Assembly: GCA_001917665.1 (NCBI GenBank)
Contig: MNEL01000045.1
Location: forward strand, 1-38,849
Direction: 5' to 3'
Origin: Gemmatimonadetes bacterium 13_1_40CM_69_22
Lineage (GTDB): Bacteria > Gemmatimonadota > Gemmatimonadetes > Gemmatimonadales > GWC2-71-9
Length of the DNA stretch: 38,849 nucleotides
The position numbers and the translations under genes were made by a program. Shown one piece after another: positions 16,819-27,254 of the stretch; position 1 is the stretch's first letter; each line of letters starts with the position of its first letter. The notes under the pieces were generated by a model. The model saw nothing but the letters and a program-made list of their open reading frames with translations. It had not been told where the DNA came from and did not search any database.

Positions 16819-17703
16819 TCAACGCTGGATCAACTGCGCGAGGATTCCCGCCGCGTCGACCAGCCGCGGCCCCGGGCGTGAAGTATAGGCGTTGCCGTCG
16901 AGAAACTCGACGCGCCGGTCGAGCACCGCCCGCGCGTCGCGGTCCGCAACCAAGGCCAGCTCGCGGCGCGCCCGCTCCACGTCGAAGCCGCACAGCGCGA
17001 CCACCACGACGTCGGGCGCGAGGGCGCTCAGCTCCCGCCACGAGCGGGGTGCGGAGTGCGTCCCCGGGAGATTGCCGATGTCCTGGCCGCCCGCGATCGC
17101 GACCAGCTCGGGGACCCAGTGCCCCGCGACGTAGGGCGGGTCGAGCCACTCCAGAACCAGGACCCGGGGTCGTTGTAGGGGCGCAGCATGCTGCGCCCCT
17201 ATATCGTTCGAACGGGCTAGGGCAGTCTCCCGTACGCGGCGCAAGCGGTAAGACAATCCCGCCAGGAGCTCGTCCGCCTCGTCCGTGAGCTCGAGGGCCG
17301 CAGCGATCTTCCGGATGTCGATCATGACCTCGGGGAGCGTGTGCGCATGCAGGGTCACGACCCAAGGCGTGGGCGTGAGCGTAGCGACGAGGCCGGCGAG
17401 CTGCGCCTGGCCCACGGCGCACACGTCGCACACCGCCTGCCCGATGATGACATCGGGCCGCAGCCGCGCGACGAGCGGCGCATCGATCTCGATTGCCGGG
17501 GCGCCGGTGCGCTTTGCATCCGCCATCGCGCGATTGATCTCGCCGGACGAGAGCCCGGGATCGACCCGCGTGCTCGTCACCCGCGGGAGGGCACGCACCT
17601 CGGGCGGGTAGTCGCACTGGTGCGTCACCCCGACGAGGCGGCTGCTCGCTCCCAGCGCGGCGACGATCTCGGTGGCGGCGGGCAACAGCGAAATGACGCG
17701 CAT
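16819..17703 (-). CDS. BtuF-like cobalamin-binding/helical-backbone receptor-type protein, no signal peptide
   Basis: 294 residues from the ATG at 17703 (MRVISLLPAATEIVAALGA); frames further upstream encode repeat sequence only. The fold is that of BtuF-type binding proteins, with the typical start and the blocks CDYPPEVRALPRVTSTRVD, RPDVIIGQAVCDVCAVG, and GFDVERARREL near the end. Unlike periplasmic BtuF there is no signal peptide, so this belongs to the group of cytoplasmic-looking relatives. It may not serve an importer; no BtuC/D genes are near. A 26-bp palindrome inserted in frame encodes DIGAQHAAPLQRP around residues 168-180, in the linker after the backbone helix. Confidence 0.85.
   Translation of the reverse strand: MRVISLLPAATEIVAALGASSRLVGVTHQCDYPPEVRALPRVTSTRVDPGLSSGEINRAMADAKRTGAPAIEIDAPLVARLRPDVIIGQAVCDVCAVGQAQLAGLVATLTPTPWVVTLHAHTLPEVMIDIRKIAAALELTDEADELLAGLSYRLRRVRETALARSNDIGAQHAAPLQRPRVLVLEWLDPPYVAGHWVPELVAIAGGQDIGNLPGTHSAPRSWRELSALAPDVVVVALCGFDVERARRELALVADRDARAVLDRRVEFLDGNAYTSRPGPRLVDAAGILAQLIQR
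17176..17201. repeat. 26-bp perfect palindrome, family B, inside the BtuF-like gene
   Basis: The half-site TAGGGGCGCAGCA is followed directly by its exact inverse. Being a perfect palindrome, it reads the same on both strands. It is translated in frame, with no stop, as part of the BtuF-like protein. An identical copy lies at 17753-17778. Confidence 0.95.
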
Positions 17704-17735
17704 CGTTATCCACGCAAAGCACGGACGCTGAAATG

Positions 17736-17778
17736 TAGGGGCGCAGCATACGTAGGGGCGCAGCATGCTGCGCCCCTA
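17736..17778. repeat. Family B palindrome, one half-copy plus one full copy
   Basis: A half-copy TAGGGGCGCAGCATA at 17736-17750 is followed after 2 bp by a full 26-bp palindrome at 17753-17778, identical to the one in the BtuF-like gene. The pair fills most of the 89-bp gap between the OPT stop and the BtuF-like start. The strong hairpin could attenuate transcription between those two genes. Confidence 0.9.
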
Positions 17779-17792
17779 CAGCGGCGGCCGTA

Positions 17793-19964
<2,172 letters not shown>

Positions 19965-19996
19965 ATGGGCGGAGAATCTGAACCTGGGTGATGGAA

Positions 19997-20026
19997 GGCG
20001 GTAGAGGGCGGTGCAGGACGGTGGAG
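19997..20026. repeat. Three tandem copies of a 10-bp unit (GGCGGTNGAG), family C
   Basis: GGCGGTAGAG, GGCGGTGCAG and GACGGTGGAG follow in exact 10-bp register, 17 bp before the kinase start, in the divergent region between OPT and the first kinase. The same 10-mer in the opposite orientation is at 31711-31751. With a period close to one helical turn, it could be a protein-binding array or a simple dispersed tandem repeat. Confidence 0.75.
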
Positions 20027-20042
20027 GTTACTATGGGGTGGT

Positions 20043-21971
20043 ATGGGTGACCTCGACCGCCCCGGACCGTCTGCGTCCGCCTTCGACCGTCTGTTTCTCG
20101 ACTTCCAGGCCGCCCTCGTGGGGCGCTACTCGTTGGAGCGGGAGCTCGGCCGCGGAGGCATGGGCGTGGTGTATCTGGCGCGCGAAGTGAGGCTCGACCG
20201 CCCCGTCGCCATCAAGCTGCTGCCGCCGGGCAAGGCTGGGGACGAGAATCTGCGGGACCGATTCCTGCGCGAGGCGCGCACCGCCGCGAAGCTCAGTCAC
20301 CCACACATCATTCCCATCTTCACGGTCGACGAGGTCGGCGACTTCGTGTTCTTCGCCATGGCCTACGTAGACGGCGAGACGCTCACGGAGCGGGTGCGGC
20401 GCCGCGGGCCGCTGGCGCCCTCGGAGGCAGCGCGGGTGCTGCGGGAGGTGGCCTGGGCGCTGGCATACGCCCACTCGCAGGGGCTGGTGCACCGCGACGT
20501 GAAGGCGGACAACATCATGCTGGAGACCGCGACGGGCCGCGCCCTCGTCGCCGACTTCGGGATTGCGGGGTTGGTGCGCGGCGCGGCGGCGCTGGCCGGC
20601 GGTGAGGTGATCGGCACGCCCGAATTCATGAGCCCCGAGCAGGCGCTGGGCGAGCCGGTGGACGGGCGCAGCGACCTCTACGCCCTCGGGGTCGTGGGGT
20701 ACTTCGCCCTTTCCGGCGCGTTGCCATTCGAAGGGGCGAAGGCGACCGAGGTGCTGGCGAAGCAGGTGACGGAGCCACCGCCGCCGCTCCATGCGGTCGC
20801 TCCGGGCGCGCCGCGGCGGCTCGCCCGCGCGATCGAGCGCTGCCTCGAAAAGGATCCGGCCGAGCGGCCCCAGAAGGCCGAGGAGTTGGCCGGACAGCTC
20901 GCGCTGGAGCAGCGCAAGGAAGTCCCGGTCGTGCTGCGGGCATTCGTGAAGCACAACTCGCGGCTCGATGGGGCAGGGGTGCTGCTCTATCCGTTGGGGC
21001 TGCTGTTGGCGTCGGCCTTCGTGGGCGGTGCCCTCGGCTCGTCGGCCGCGTTCGCTACCTTCATCGGCGGCCTCACCGTCGTACCGCTCGCCGCGCTGGT
21101 GAACCGGGCCCGCCGGCTGCTCAAAGCCGGGTTCGGCCACGGCGACATCGGCGTCGCGTTCCGCGCGGAGATCGAGCAACAACGGGAGGAGCGGGCCGTG
21201 GAGCACGGGACCGGCCCGTCCCGGACCGAGCGGCTGCTGCAAGCTGGGGCCGTCGTGGGCCTCGTCACCGCCGGCGTCAGCCTGGCCGCGATGTGGGGCG
21301 GCCGCCCGGAATCGATGCTCTGGGTCCTCGCCCCCGTGTTCGGAGCGTCGCTCGTCGTGGGCCTCGGCTTCGGGCTCATGGCGCTGATCCTGCTGCAACG
21401 CCGTCGCGACGTTGACACGGACTTTTACGCCAAGTTCTGGACCGGGCCGATCGGCCGCCGGCTGTTCGGGCTGGCGCGCTCGTTCACATCCGCCAAGGCC
21501 CTGCCGGCGCCGATGACGCATCGACCCACGGAGCTCTCGATCGGGATGGCCGCGGAGCAGCTGTTCGCGACGCTGCCGAAGGACACGCGCCAGCAGCTCC
21601 GTGACCTGCCTGCCGTGGTGCACCGGCTGGAAGAGGACGCGCAGAAAATGCGGCGCCGGCTCGAGGAGCTGCAGGAGGTCCTGGCCGACACAGAGAAGGG
21701 GGACGAGGGACCGGGGAAGGGTGACGCCCGCGTCGAGGCGCGGCGCCGGCGGATCGTCGCCGACCTCGAGGTCGAGCGCGACCTCGTGCAGCAACGCCTC
21801 AGCGACGCTGTGCGGGCGCTCGAGACGATCCGGCTCAACCTGCTGCGGCTGCACGCGGGCTCCGGCACGGTGCAGAGCCTCACCACGGACCTGGGCCTCG
21901 CGCGCGAGGTGGCCAACCAGATCGGCTTCGTCCTCGAGGCCGAGCGGGAGGTCGAGGAGGAGCTCCGCTGA
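20043..21971 (+). CDS. Membrane-anchored Ser/Thr protein kinase with coiled-coil tail (kinase 1)
   Basis: 642 residues. The Hanks-type kinase domain spans about 29-290: glycine loop LGRGGMGVVYLA, Lys58 in VAIK, HRDVKADN (Asp152, Asn157), DFG at 171-173 and GTPEFMSPEQ at 191-200. It is an RD kinase and looks active. It is followed by two membrane hairpins (about 313-352 and 400-452), separated by a charged segment FRAEIEQQREERAVEHGTGPSRTERLL, then FWTGPIGRRLFGLARS and a long coiled coil (about 545-640). This layout puts both the kinase and the tail in the cytoplasm. No PASTA or other extracellular sensor is seen. A close paralogue lies directly downstream. Confidence 0.94.
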   Translation: MGDLDRPGPSASAFDRLFLDFQAALVGRYSLERELGRGGMGVVYLAREVRLDRPVAIKLLPPGKAGDENLRDRFLREARTAAKLSHPHIIPIFTVDEVGDFVFFAMAYVDGETLTERVRRRGPLAPSEAARVLREVAWALAYAHSQGLVHRDVKADNIMLETATGRALVADFGIAGLVRGAAALAGGEVIGTPEFMSPEQALGEPVDGRSDLYALGVVGYFALSGALPFEGAKATEVLAKQVTEPPPPLHAVAPGAPRRLARAIERCLEKDPAERPQKAEELAGQLALEQRKEVPVVLRAFVKHNSRLDGAGVLLYPLGLLLASAFVGGALGSSAAFATFIGGLTVVPLAALVNRARRLLKAGFGHGDIGVAFRAEIEQQREERAVEHGTGPSRTERLLQAGAVVGLVTAGVSLAAMWGGRPESMLWVLAPVFGASLVVGLGFGLMALILLQRRRDVDTDFYAKFWTGPIGRRLFGLARSFTSAKALPAPMTHRPTELSIGMAAEQLFATLPKDTRQQLRDLPAVVHRLEEDAQKMRRRLEELQEVLADTEKGDEGPGKGDARVEARRRRIVADLEVERDLVQQRLSDAVRALETIRLNLLRLHAGSGTVQSLTTDLGLAREVANQIGFVLEAEREVEEELR

Positions 21972-22121
21972 GCGCCGCCGACGGCTGGCGGGGCGGTGTT
22001 TCGCGTTGCAGAGCGGGGCTCAGGGCCGGGGAACCCCGTCTAGACCCCCCGGGGTACTGAGGGCGCGCTCATGACGTAGGCCCGACCGCGACTGTCGCGT
22101 CGCCGCCACACCGCGCAATCG

Positions 22122-23681
22122 ATGCTACGAGAACCGGATCCCCACTTCCGCATGCTCGACCGTGCGTTGGCCGGTCGTTACGTGCTTGAGCGCCGCCTTG
22201 GCAGAGGCGGCATGGGCGTGGTGTTCCTCGCGCGTGAGCTTAGCCTCGATCGCCGGGTCGCTATCAAGCTGTTGCTCCCTGCGAAGGCCGTCGACCCGGT
22301 CGCGCGCGAGCGCTTCCTCGTCGAGGCGCGGACCGCGGCGCAGCTGTCCCACCCCAACATCGTCCCCATCTTCGCCGTCGACGAGCTGACCGACGTCGTG
22401 TTCTTCGCCATGGCGTACGTCGAGGGCCAGACGCTGGGTCAGCGGGTGCGCGAGCGAGGACCGCTCCGTCCCGAGGAAGGCGCGCGGCTGTTGCGCGACG
22501 TGGCGTGGGCGCTGGCGCACGCGCACGAGCGCGGCGTCGTGCACCGTGATGTGAAGCCCGACAACATCCTGCTCGATTCCGCCACCGGCCGCGCGGTGGT
22601 GTCCGATTTCGGCATCGCCCGGGTAGGCGCTGGCGGCGGGACGACCGGGCCGCGAGAGGTGGTGGGGACTGCCGAGTACATGAGCCCGGAGCAGGCGAGC
22701 GGGCTCGGGGTGGATGCGCGGAGCGATCTCTACTCGCTGGGGGTGGTCGGCTACTACGCGCTGTCGGGCCAGCTGCCGTTCGACGCACGCGACTCCTACG
22801 AGATGCTGGCGCGGCACATCGCGGCGCCGCCGCTGCCGCTCGCCTCGGTGGCGCCCGAAGTGCCGCGGCGGCTGGCGCAGGTCATCGACCGCTGTCTCTT
22901 GAAGGAGCCGGCGGCACGCTTCACGAGCGGCGCGCACCTCGCTGACGCCGTCCGCCTCGCGGTGGCGGTGCCGGTAGGCCCGCCGATCGCGCTACGGGCG
23001 TTCCTGGTCGAGAGCCGGCAGCTCTCCGCGCCGGCGCTGGTGTACGGGACGCTGCTCGGCCTCGCCGTCCCGTTGCTGGTGATGCAGCTCGTCACCTCCG
23101 CCGAGCTCGGCGCCAGACTCGTGGCCGCGGGCTTCATCGTCTGGCTGTTCGTACTGCCGACCGTGCTGATGGTGTCGCGGGTGCGGCGGCTCTGCGCCGC
23201 GGGGTTCGATCGCGACGACCTGACCGACGCGCTCGCCGCAGAGCTCGTGCGCCACCGGGAGGAGCTGGCGTTTCTGTACGGCGAGGGGCCGTCGCGCCTC
23301 GAGCGGCTGTTGCGACGTCTGGCGTACGCCGGGGTCTGCCTCGCGGCGACGGCGGTCGGGGTGGGACTGCGCGCGCCTGGTCTCGATGCGAGCTCCGTAC
23401 AGCTCGCGGCCCTTGGCATCGGGGCAGGAGTGGCGCTGCTCGCCGCCGTCATGGCCCGGGCGCGCACCGAGCATCGCACCGACCCGAAACGCGAGCGCCG
23501 GCTGCGCTTCTGGGGCGGGCCGCTCGGGCGGTGGCTGTTCCAGCTCGCCCGGCTCCGGCTGGCGCGCCGCCGCGCCGCGACGGCTGCCCACACCGATGGG
23601 CCCTCGCCCGACATCGTAGTCGGCGCCGTGGCGGAGGGAGATAGTAGAGGACCTCGACGGTCCGCTACCGCTCCCCTCTGA
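22122..23681 (+). CDS. Membrane-anchored Ser/Thr protein kinase (kinase 2)
   Basis: 519 residues, paralogue of kinase 1. The kinase domain has LGRGGMGVVFLA, Lys49, HRDVKPDN (Asp143, Asn148), DFG 162-164 and GTAEYMSPEQ, all intact. The same downstream module follows: a membrane hairpin (about 305-350), FDRDDLTDALAAELVRHREE with GPSRLERLLRR, a second hairpin (about 402-445) and FWGGPLGRWLFQLARL. The C-terminus then diverges: no coiled coil, only a low-complexity tail whose last residues are coded by a degenerate 10-bp repeat. A 150-bp gap with a poor hairpin separates the two kinases. The 3' end overlaps the convergent aminotransferase gene by 17 bp. Confidence 0.94.
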   Translation: MLREPDPHFRMLDRALAGRYVLERRLGRGGMGVVFLARELSLDRRVAIKLLLPAKAVDPVARERFLVEARTAAQLSHPNIVPIFAVDELTDVVFFAMAYVEGQTLGQRVRERGPLRPEEGARLLRDVAWALAHAHERGVVHRDVKPDNILLDSATGRAVVSDFGIARVGAGGGTTGPREVVGTAEYMSPEQASGLGVDARSDLYSLGVVGYYALSGQLPFDARDSYEMLARHIAAPPLPLASVAPEVPRRLAQVIDRCLLKEPAARFTSGAHLADAVRLAVAVPVGPPIALRAFLVESRQLSAPALVYGTLLGLAVPLLVMQLVTSAELGARLVAAGFIVWLFVLPTVLMVSRVRRLCAAGFDRDDLTDALAAELVRHREELAFLYGEGPSRLERLLRRLAYAGVCLAATAVGVGLRAPGLDASSVQLAALGIGAGVALLAAVMARARTEHRTDPKRERRLRFWGGPLGRWLFQLARLRLARRRAATAAHTDGPSPDIVVGAVAEGDSRGPRRSATAPL

Positions 23682-23686
23682 CCGCC
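23651..23686. repeat. Degenerate member of the 10-bp repeat family C
   Basis: CCTCGACGGT, CCGCTACCGC and a diverged CTGACCGCC unit resemble the array at 31711-31751. The CCGCTACCGC unit carries the TAG stop of the minus-strand aminotransferase (23665-23667), exactly as the same unit carries the stop of the dehydrogenase at 31734. The similarity is partial, so confidence is modest. Confidence 0.45.
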
Positions 23687-24822
23687 CGTAGTCTCTCCCC
23701 CGCCTCTCGCAGCTGCTCTTCCGTCTTACAAAACGCGAACCGGACCAGCCGCCGTCCCAGCTCGGGGCGGCTGAAGAAGCTCGAGCCCGGGACCGGGGCG
23801 ACGCCCGCCTCGCACGTGAGCCAGCGGGCGAATGCGTCGTCCGGCAGGTCGGAGAGCGCGGAGAAGTCGGCGAGGATGTAGTAGGCGCCCTCGGGCGGCT
23901 CGCAGCGAAAGCCCGCCGCGAGCAGCGCGCCGTGCAACAGGTCCCGCCGGGCGCGGTAGTCGACGGCGAGACCTCGGTAGTACTCGGGTCCCAGCGTCTC
24001 GAGCCCGACCGCGATCGCCTCCTGGAGCGGCGCCGGCGCTCCGACGGTGAGAAAGTCGTGTACCTTGCGGATCGCGTCGGTCACTTCCGGCGGCGCAATG
24101 ATCGTCCCGACCCGCCACCCGGTGACGCTGAAGGTCTTGGACGCGCCGCTGATCGTGATCGTGTGGTCGCGCATCCCATCGAGCGTCGCGATCGGAATGT
24201 GCTTTCCCTCATAGTAGATGTGTTCGTAGATCTCGTCTGTCACCGCATAGGCGTCATGCCGCCGGCACAGCTCCGCTATGCCCTCGAGCTCCCGCCCGGA
24301 CAAGACGCGGCCGGTCGGATTGTTGGGCGTGCAGACGATGATCGCGCGGGTGCGCTGCGAAAACGCCGCGGCGAGGCGGTCCAAGTCGAGCGGCGCTGCT
24401 GCCGCGATCGGGACGTACACCGGACGTGCGCCGCATAGGATCGTGTCGGGGCCGTAGTTCTCGTAAAACGGCTCGAACACGATGACCTCGTCCCCGGGAT
24501 CGACGACGGCGAGGAGGGCCGATGCCATCGCCTCGGTCGCGCCACACGTGACCGTCACCTCCGTCTCCGGATCCACGGTGATTCCGTACCAGTCGGCGTA
24601 CTTCCGCGCCAGGGCGTCACGCAACCGCTTGGCGCCCCAGGTGATGGCGTACTGGTTGATGTCGTCGCGGATCGCGCGCGCCGCCGCGTCCTTCAGGGCG
24701 TCGGGCGCCGAGAAGTTCGGAAACCCCTGCGCCAGGTTGATCGCACCGTGCTCGTTGGCGAGCCGGGTCATGCCGCGGATGACTGATTCGGTGAAGCCGT
24801 GGGTACGGGTGGCGGTGTGCAT
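23665..24822 (-). CDS. Class I/II pyridoxal-phosphate aminotransferase
   Basis: 385 residues from the ATG at 24822 (MHTATRTHGFTESVIRGMTR). An upstream ATG at 24864 adds residues without family similarity. PLP-enzyme motifs are clear: VTCGATEAMASALLA, TPNNPTGRVLS, the Asp/Tyr segment YAVTDEIYEHI, and the Schiff-base lysine in SGASKTFSVTGWRVG. The LAQGFPNF start and overall pattern point to the kynurenine/glutamine transaminase K and methionine aminotransferase (YbdL-like) group. That makes an amino-acid to 2-oxo-acid transfer likely, with substrate uncertain. It stands alone, convergent with kinase 2 and divergent from the first Kelch lipoprotein. Confidence 0.93.
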   Translation of the reverse strand: MHTATRTHGFTESVIRGMTRLANEHGAINLAQGFPNFSAPDALKDAAARAIRDDINQYAITWGAKRLRDALARKYADWYGITVDPETEVTVTCGATEAMASALLAVVDPGDEVIVFEPFYENYGPDTILCGARPVYVPIAAAAPLDLDRLAAAFSQRTRAIIVCTPNNPTGRVLSGRELEGIAELCRRHDAYAVTDEIYEHIYYEGKHIPIATLDGMRDHTITISGASKTFSVTGWRVGTIIAPPEVTDAIRKVHDFLTVGAPAPLQEAIAVGLETLGPEYYRGLAVDYRARRDLLHGALLAAGFRCEPPEGAYYILADFSALSDLPDDAFARWLTCEAGVAPVPGSSFFSRPELGRRLVRFAFCKTEEQLREAGERLRAVRGER

Positions 24823-25113
24823 GGGAGAAAAGTAGTTCTCGGCCGCGCGCGAACAGGCACACACAGCAACGCGACACTATCGCCACAAACGGCGCTCCAC
24901 CGCGACGCCCTGATCGGCACGCTATGCGCCTGCTGCGGCGTCAGTTACGACGAGAGCCGGAGCCTCCTGGTGAGCCCGGTCACAGTTACCTGGCCCAGGC
25001 GCAACGCTCTTCAGCTAGGCGTTGCCCCGGTGGGGGGCGGCGCCTCCCGCCCGACGCGGGGTGTATCCCCGCCGCGCCCAGCAACCATAGGGATTTACCC
25101 GAGGGAGCCGTCC
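24823..25113. other. Divergent intergenic region with possible regulatory elements
   Basis: 291 bp between the aminotransferase and the first Kelch lipoprotein. It holds an imperfect CRP-like palindrome at 24969-24984, a hairpin with 7-bp perfect arms (GCAACGC at 25001-25007, GCGTTGC at 25019-25025), and the ribosome site GGGAG just upstream of the lipoprotein GTG. I see no RNA gene or riboswitch I can name, and no convincing coding sequence. Confidence 0.5.
24969..24984. promoter_or_regulatory. Imperfect CRP/FNR-type palindrome
   Basis: GGTGA-GCCCGG-TCACA keeps one perfect half-site and a 4-of-5 match in the other, with the spacing of TGTGA-N6-TCACA. It is 130 bp upstream of the first Kelch lipoprotein start. 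One such match can occur by chance; the second, perfect site upstream of the paralogue makes it worth recording. Confidence 0.3.
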
Positions 25114-27195
25114 GTGCAGACGACACCGTTCCGCTGGTGCGCCTTAGTCTCGACCCCGCTGGTCCTCCTTTCACTGGTCGGCTGCGACCGACCGGATTCC
25201 GTAATGGGATCCACCTCGCAGCCTGCATTCGCGGTCGATCCGGGATCCTCCAGCCCCACCGGGAGCCTCGCCTCGGGGCGCTCGGCGCACGTGGCCGTGC
25301 GGCTGGGTGACGGCCGGGTGCTCATCGCGGGCGGGATAAACGGGTTCACGCGGCTAGCGTCCGCGGAGCTGTTCAGCCCGGGGACCGGCACGTGGAGCAC
25401 GACCACCAGCATGTCGGCCCCACGCCTCGGCCACGCGGCCGTGCTCCTCGCCGACGGTCGAGTGCTGGTGGTCGGCGGCGCCTCGTTCAACGGGTGCGCC
25501 ACGGCGCCGGTCGGTACGGGGGCCGAGATCTACGATCCGGCAACCGGGAAGTGGACACTGACGGGGAGTATGAAGGTTGCGCGGAACAGCCCGGCCATCG
25601 CCCTCCTCGCCAGCGGCAAGGTGCTGGTCGCGGGCGGCGGCGACCGGTGCGGTCGTCTCTGGAATTCCGCGGAGCTGTACGATCCGGCGACTGGCGTGTG
25701 GACGCTCACCGGCTTCATGGTCGCTCCCCGCCAGTCGGCGGCCGCCGTGCGCCTAAGCGACGGTCGCGTGCTCGTGGCCGGCGGCATGGGCGTCTATCCG
25801 TTCCCTTCGGTCGCCACCGCCGAGCTGTACGATCCGGCGAGCGGCACCTGGAAGGCAACCGGGTCGATGAACGACCCGAGGATGTGGACGTTGGAAGACA
25901 TGAGCGCATTGGGTTTCCTCGCGCTGCTCCCCGACGGCCGCGTGTTCACGGCGGGTGGCTTGAACCGCTGCAACGCGTTCGAGTGTCCGAGCACCGTCTA
26001 TCTCAATACGGCGGACCTGTATGATCCCGCTTCAGGCACGTGGACGCGGACCGGCGCGATGGCGGGTCGGCGCTCCGAGCACCAGATGACGATCCTGCCG
26101 AGCGGGTACGTGTTGGTCACCGGCGGGCGCAACGGCGGCGCAGTGCTCAAGACCGTAGAGCTCTTCGATGCCGGAAGCGGCAAGTTCCTGAACGCCGCAA
26201 CCCTCGTGACCGCGCGGTTCGATCATACCACGACGCCCCTCGCCGACGGGCGGGCACTGATCGCCGGCGGGTTGAACCCCACCGGGCTGAGCGCCGCGGA
26301 GGTCTACGTCCTGAACCGCGCCCCCGTCGCCAACGCGGGCTCGGGCGTCTCGGGGTTGGAAGGCTCCCCGGTGAGCTTCGATGGGTCCGCATCGTCAGAT
26401 CCGGATGGCGATGCGCTGACCTACTCGTGGGACTTCGGGGACCATAGCCCAGCGGCGACGGGCGCGACACAGGCGCACACCTACGCCGACAACGGGACGT
26501 ATAGCGTCTCGCTCACGGTCTCGGACGGCAAGGCCAGCAGCACGGCGACAACGACGGCGACGATCGCCAACGTTCCGCCCACGGTCTACGCATTCGCGGG
26601 GGGGACGATCCTGCCGGGTGAGACGTTCGCGAGCTCGGGCTGGTTCGGAGATCCCGGCGCCGACAGCTGGACTGGGACCGTGGATTACGGGGATGGCTCG
26701 GGTGCCCAGCCGCTCACGCTCACGGGCAAGGAGTTCGCGCTGAGCCACTCGTACCGTGTGGCCGGCTCGTACACGGTGCAGGTAACCGTGACCGACGATG
26801 ACGGCGGATCGGGCTCGGGCCACGCGACCATGGTCGTCGAGACCACCCAGCAGGCGATTGAGGGGCTGTTGATGCCCCGGATCGAGGGGCTGGCGGCGTC
26901 GGGCGCCCTGAACCGCGGCAACGCGGAAGCACTGTGCGCCATTCTGCGCGCGGCCGAGCAGCAGCTCGACCGGGACCACACGACGCCCGTGGCGAACCAA
27001 CTGGCGGCGTTCCGCCACCAGGTGGATGCTTTGGTTCGCTCCGAGCGACTTTCGCCCAGCGACGCTCAGGGGCTGCTGGATGCCCTTGAGCGGATCCTTG
27101 CGGTGGTGGCTCCGGCTGGCGACCGGGGCGCTTCCCAAGACCGTAACCCAGCGGGCAGAAGCAACGGCCGCATTGGATCCAGGTTGATCCGGTAA
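25114..27195 (+). CDS. Kelch-propeller/PKD lipoprotein 1
   Basis: 693 residues from a GTG at 25114, preceded by GAGGGAGCC and followed at once by a lipoprotein signal peptide with lipobox LVGC (Cys24, Asp at +2). Residues of about 45-395 contain seven Kelch-type repeats with the pattern GRVLxAGG...AELYDPxxGTW, forming a predicted seven-bladed propeller. Then comes a PKD-type Ig-like domain (NRAPVANAG, FDGSASSDPDGDALTYSWDF), a second diverged one (about 490-575), and a C-terminal helical domain (about 585-665, including SGALNRGNAEALCAILRAAE). It is likely cell-surface or periplasmic and may bind carbohydrate or protein; function unknown. The paralogue at 27864 shares the propeller but has a different C-terminus. 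Confidence 0.93.
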   Translation: MQTTPFRWCALVSTPLVLLSLVGCDRPDSVMGSTSQPAFAVDPGSSSPTGSLASGRSAHVAVRLGDGRVLIAGGINGFTRLASAELFSPGTGTWSTTTSMSAPRLGHAAVLLADGRVLVVGGASFNGCATAPVGTGAEIYDPATGKWTLTGSMKVARNSPAIALLASGKVLVAGGGDRCGRLWNSAELYDPATGVWTLTGFMVAPRQSAAAVRLSDGRVLVAGGMGVYPFPSVATAELYDPASGTWKATGSMNDPRMWTLEDMSALGFLALLPDGRVFTAGGLNRCNAFECPSTVYLNTADLYDPASGTWTRTGAMAGRRSEHQMTILPSGYVLVTGGRNGGAVLKTVELFDAGSGKFLNAATLVTARFDHTTTPLADGRALIAGGLNPTGLSAAEVYVLNRAPVANAGSGVSGLEGSPVSFDGSASSDPDGDALTYSWDFGDHSPAATGATQAHTYADNGTYSVSLTVSDGKASSTATTTATIANVPPTVYAFAGGTILPGETFASSGWFGDPGADSWTGTVDYGDGSGAQPLTLTGKEFALSHSYRVAGSYTVQVTVTDDDGGSGSGHATMVVETTQQAIEGLLMPRIEGLAASGALNRGNAEALCAILRAAEQQLDRDHTTPVANQLAAFRHQVDALVRSERLSPSDAQGLLDALERILAVVAPAGDRGASQDRNPAGRSNGRIGSRLIR

Positions 27196-27207
27196 CAGGG
27201 CTGCGCA

Positions 27208-27250
27208 CCGACCGGCCGCCGGAGGAGGCAACCGGCGGCCGGTTGGCTTT
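27208..27250. terminator. Strong bidirectional terminator after Kelch lipoprotein 1
   Basis: A 15-pair stem (arms 27208-27222 and 27232-27246, one G-U pair) with a 9-nt loop is followed by CTTTCCTCC. It lies 12 bp after the lipoprotein stop and just past the convergent stop of the small secreted protein. The T run is short, but the stem is very stable. Confidence 0.75.
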
Positions 27251-27254
27251 CCTC

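Noticed and set aside
22029-22055. Hairpin ACCCC...GGGGT between the two kinases as a terminator
   Set aside because: Short stem and no T run; insufficient evidence for a terminator.
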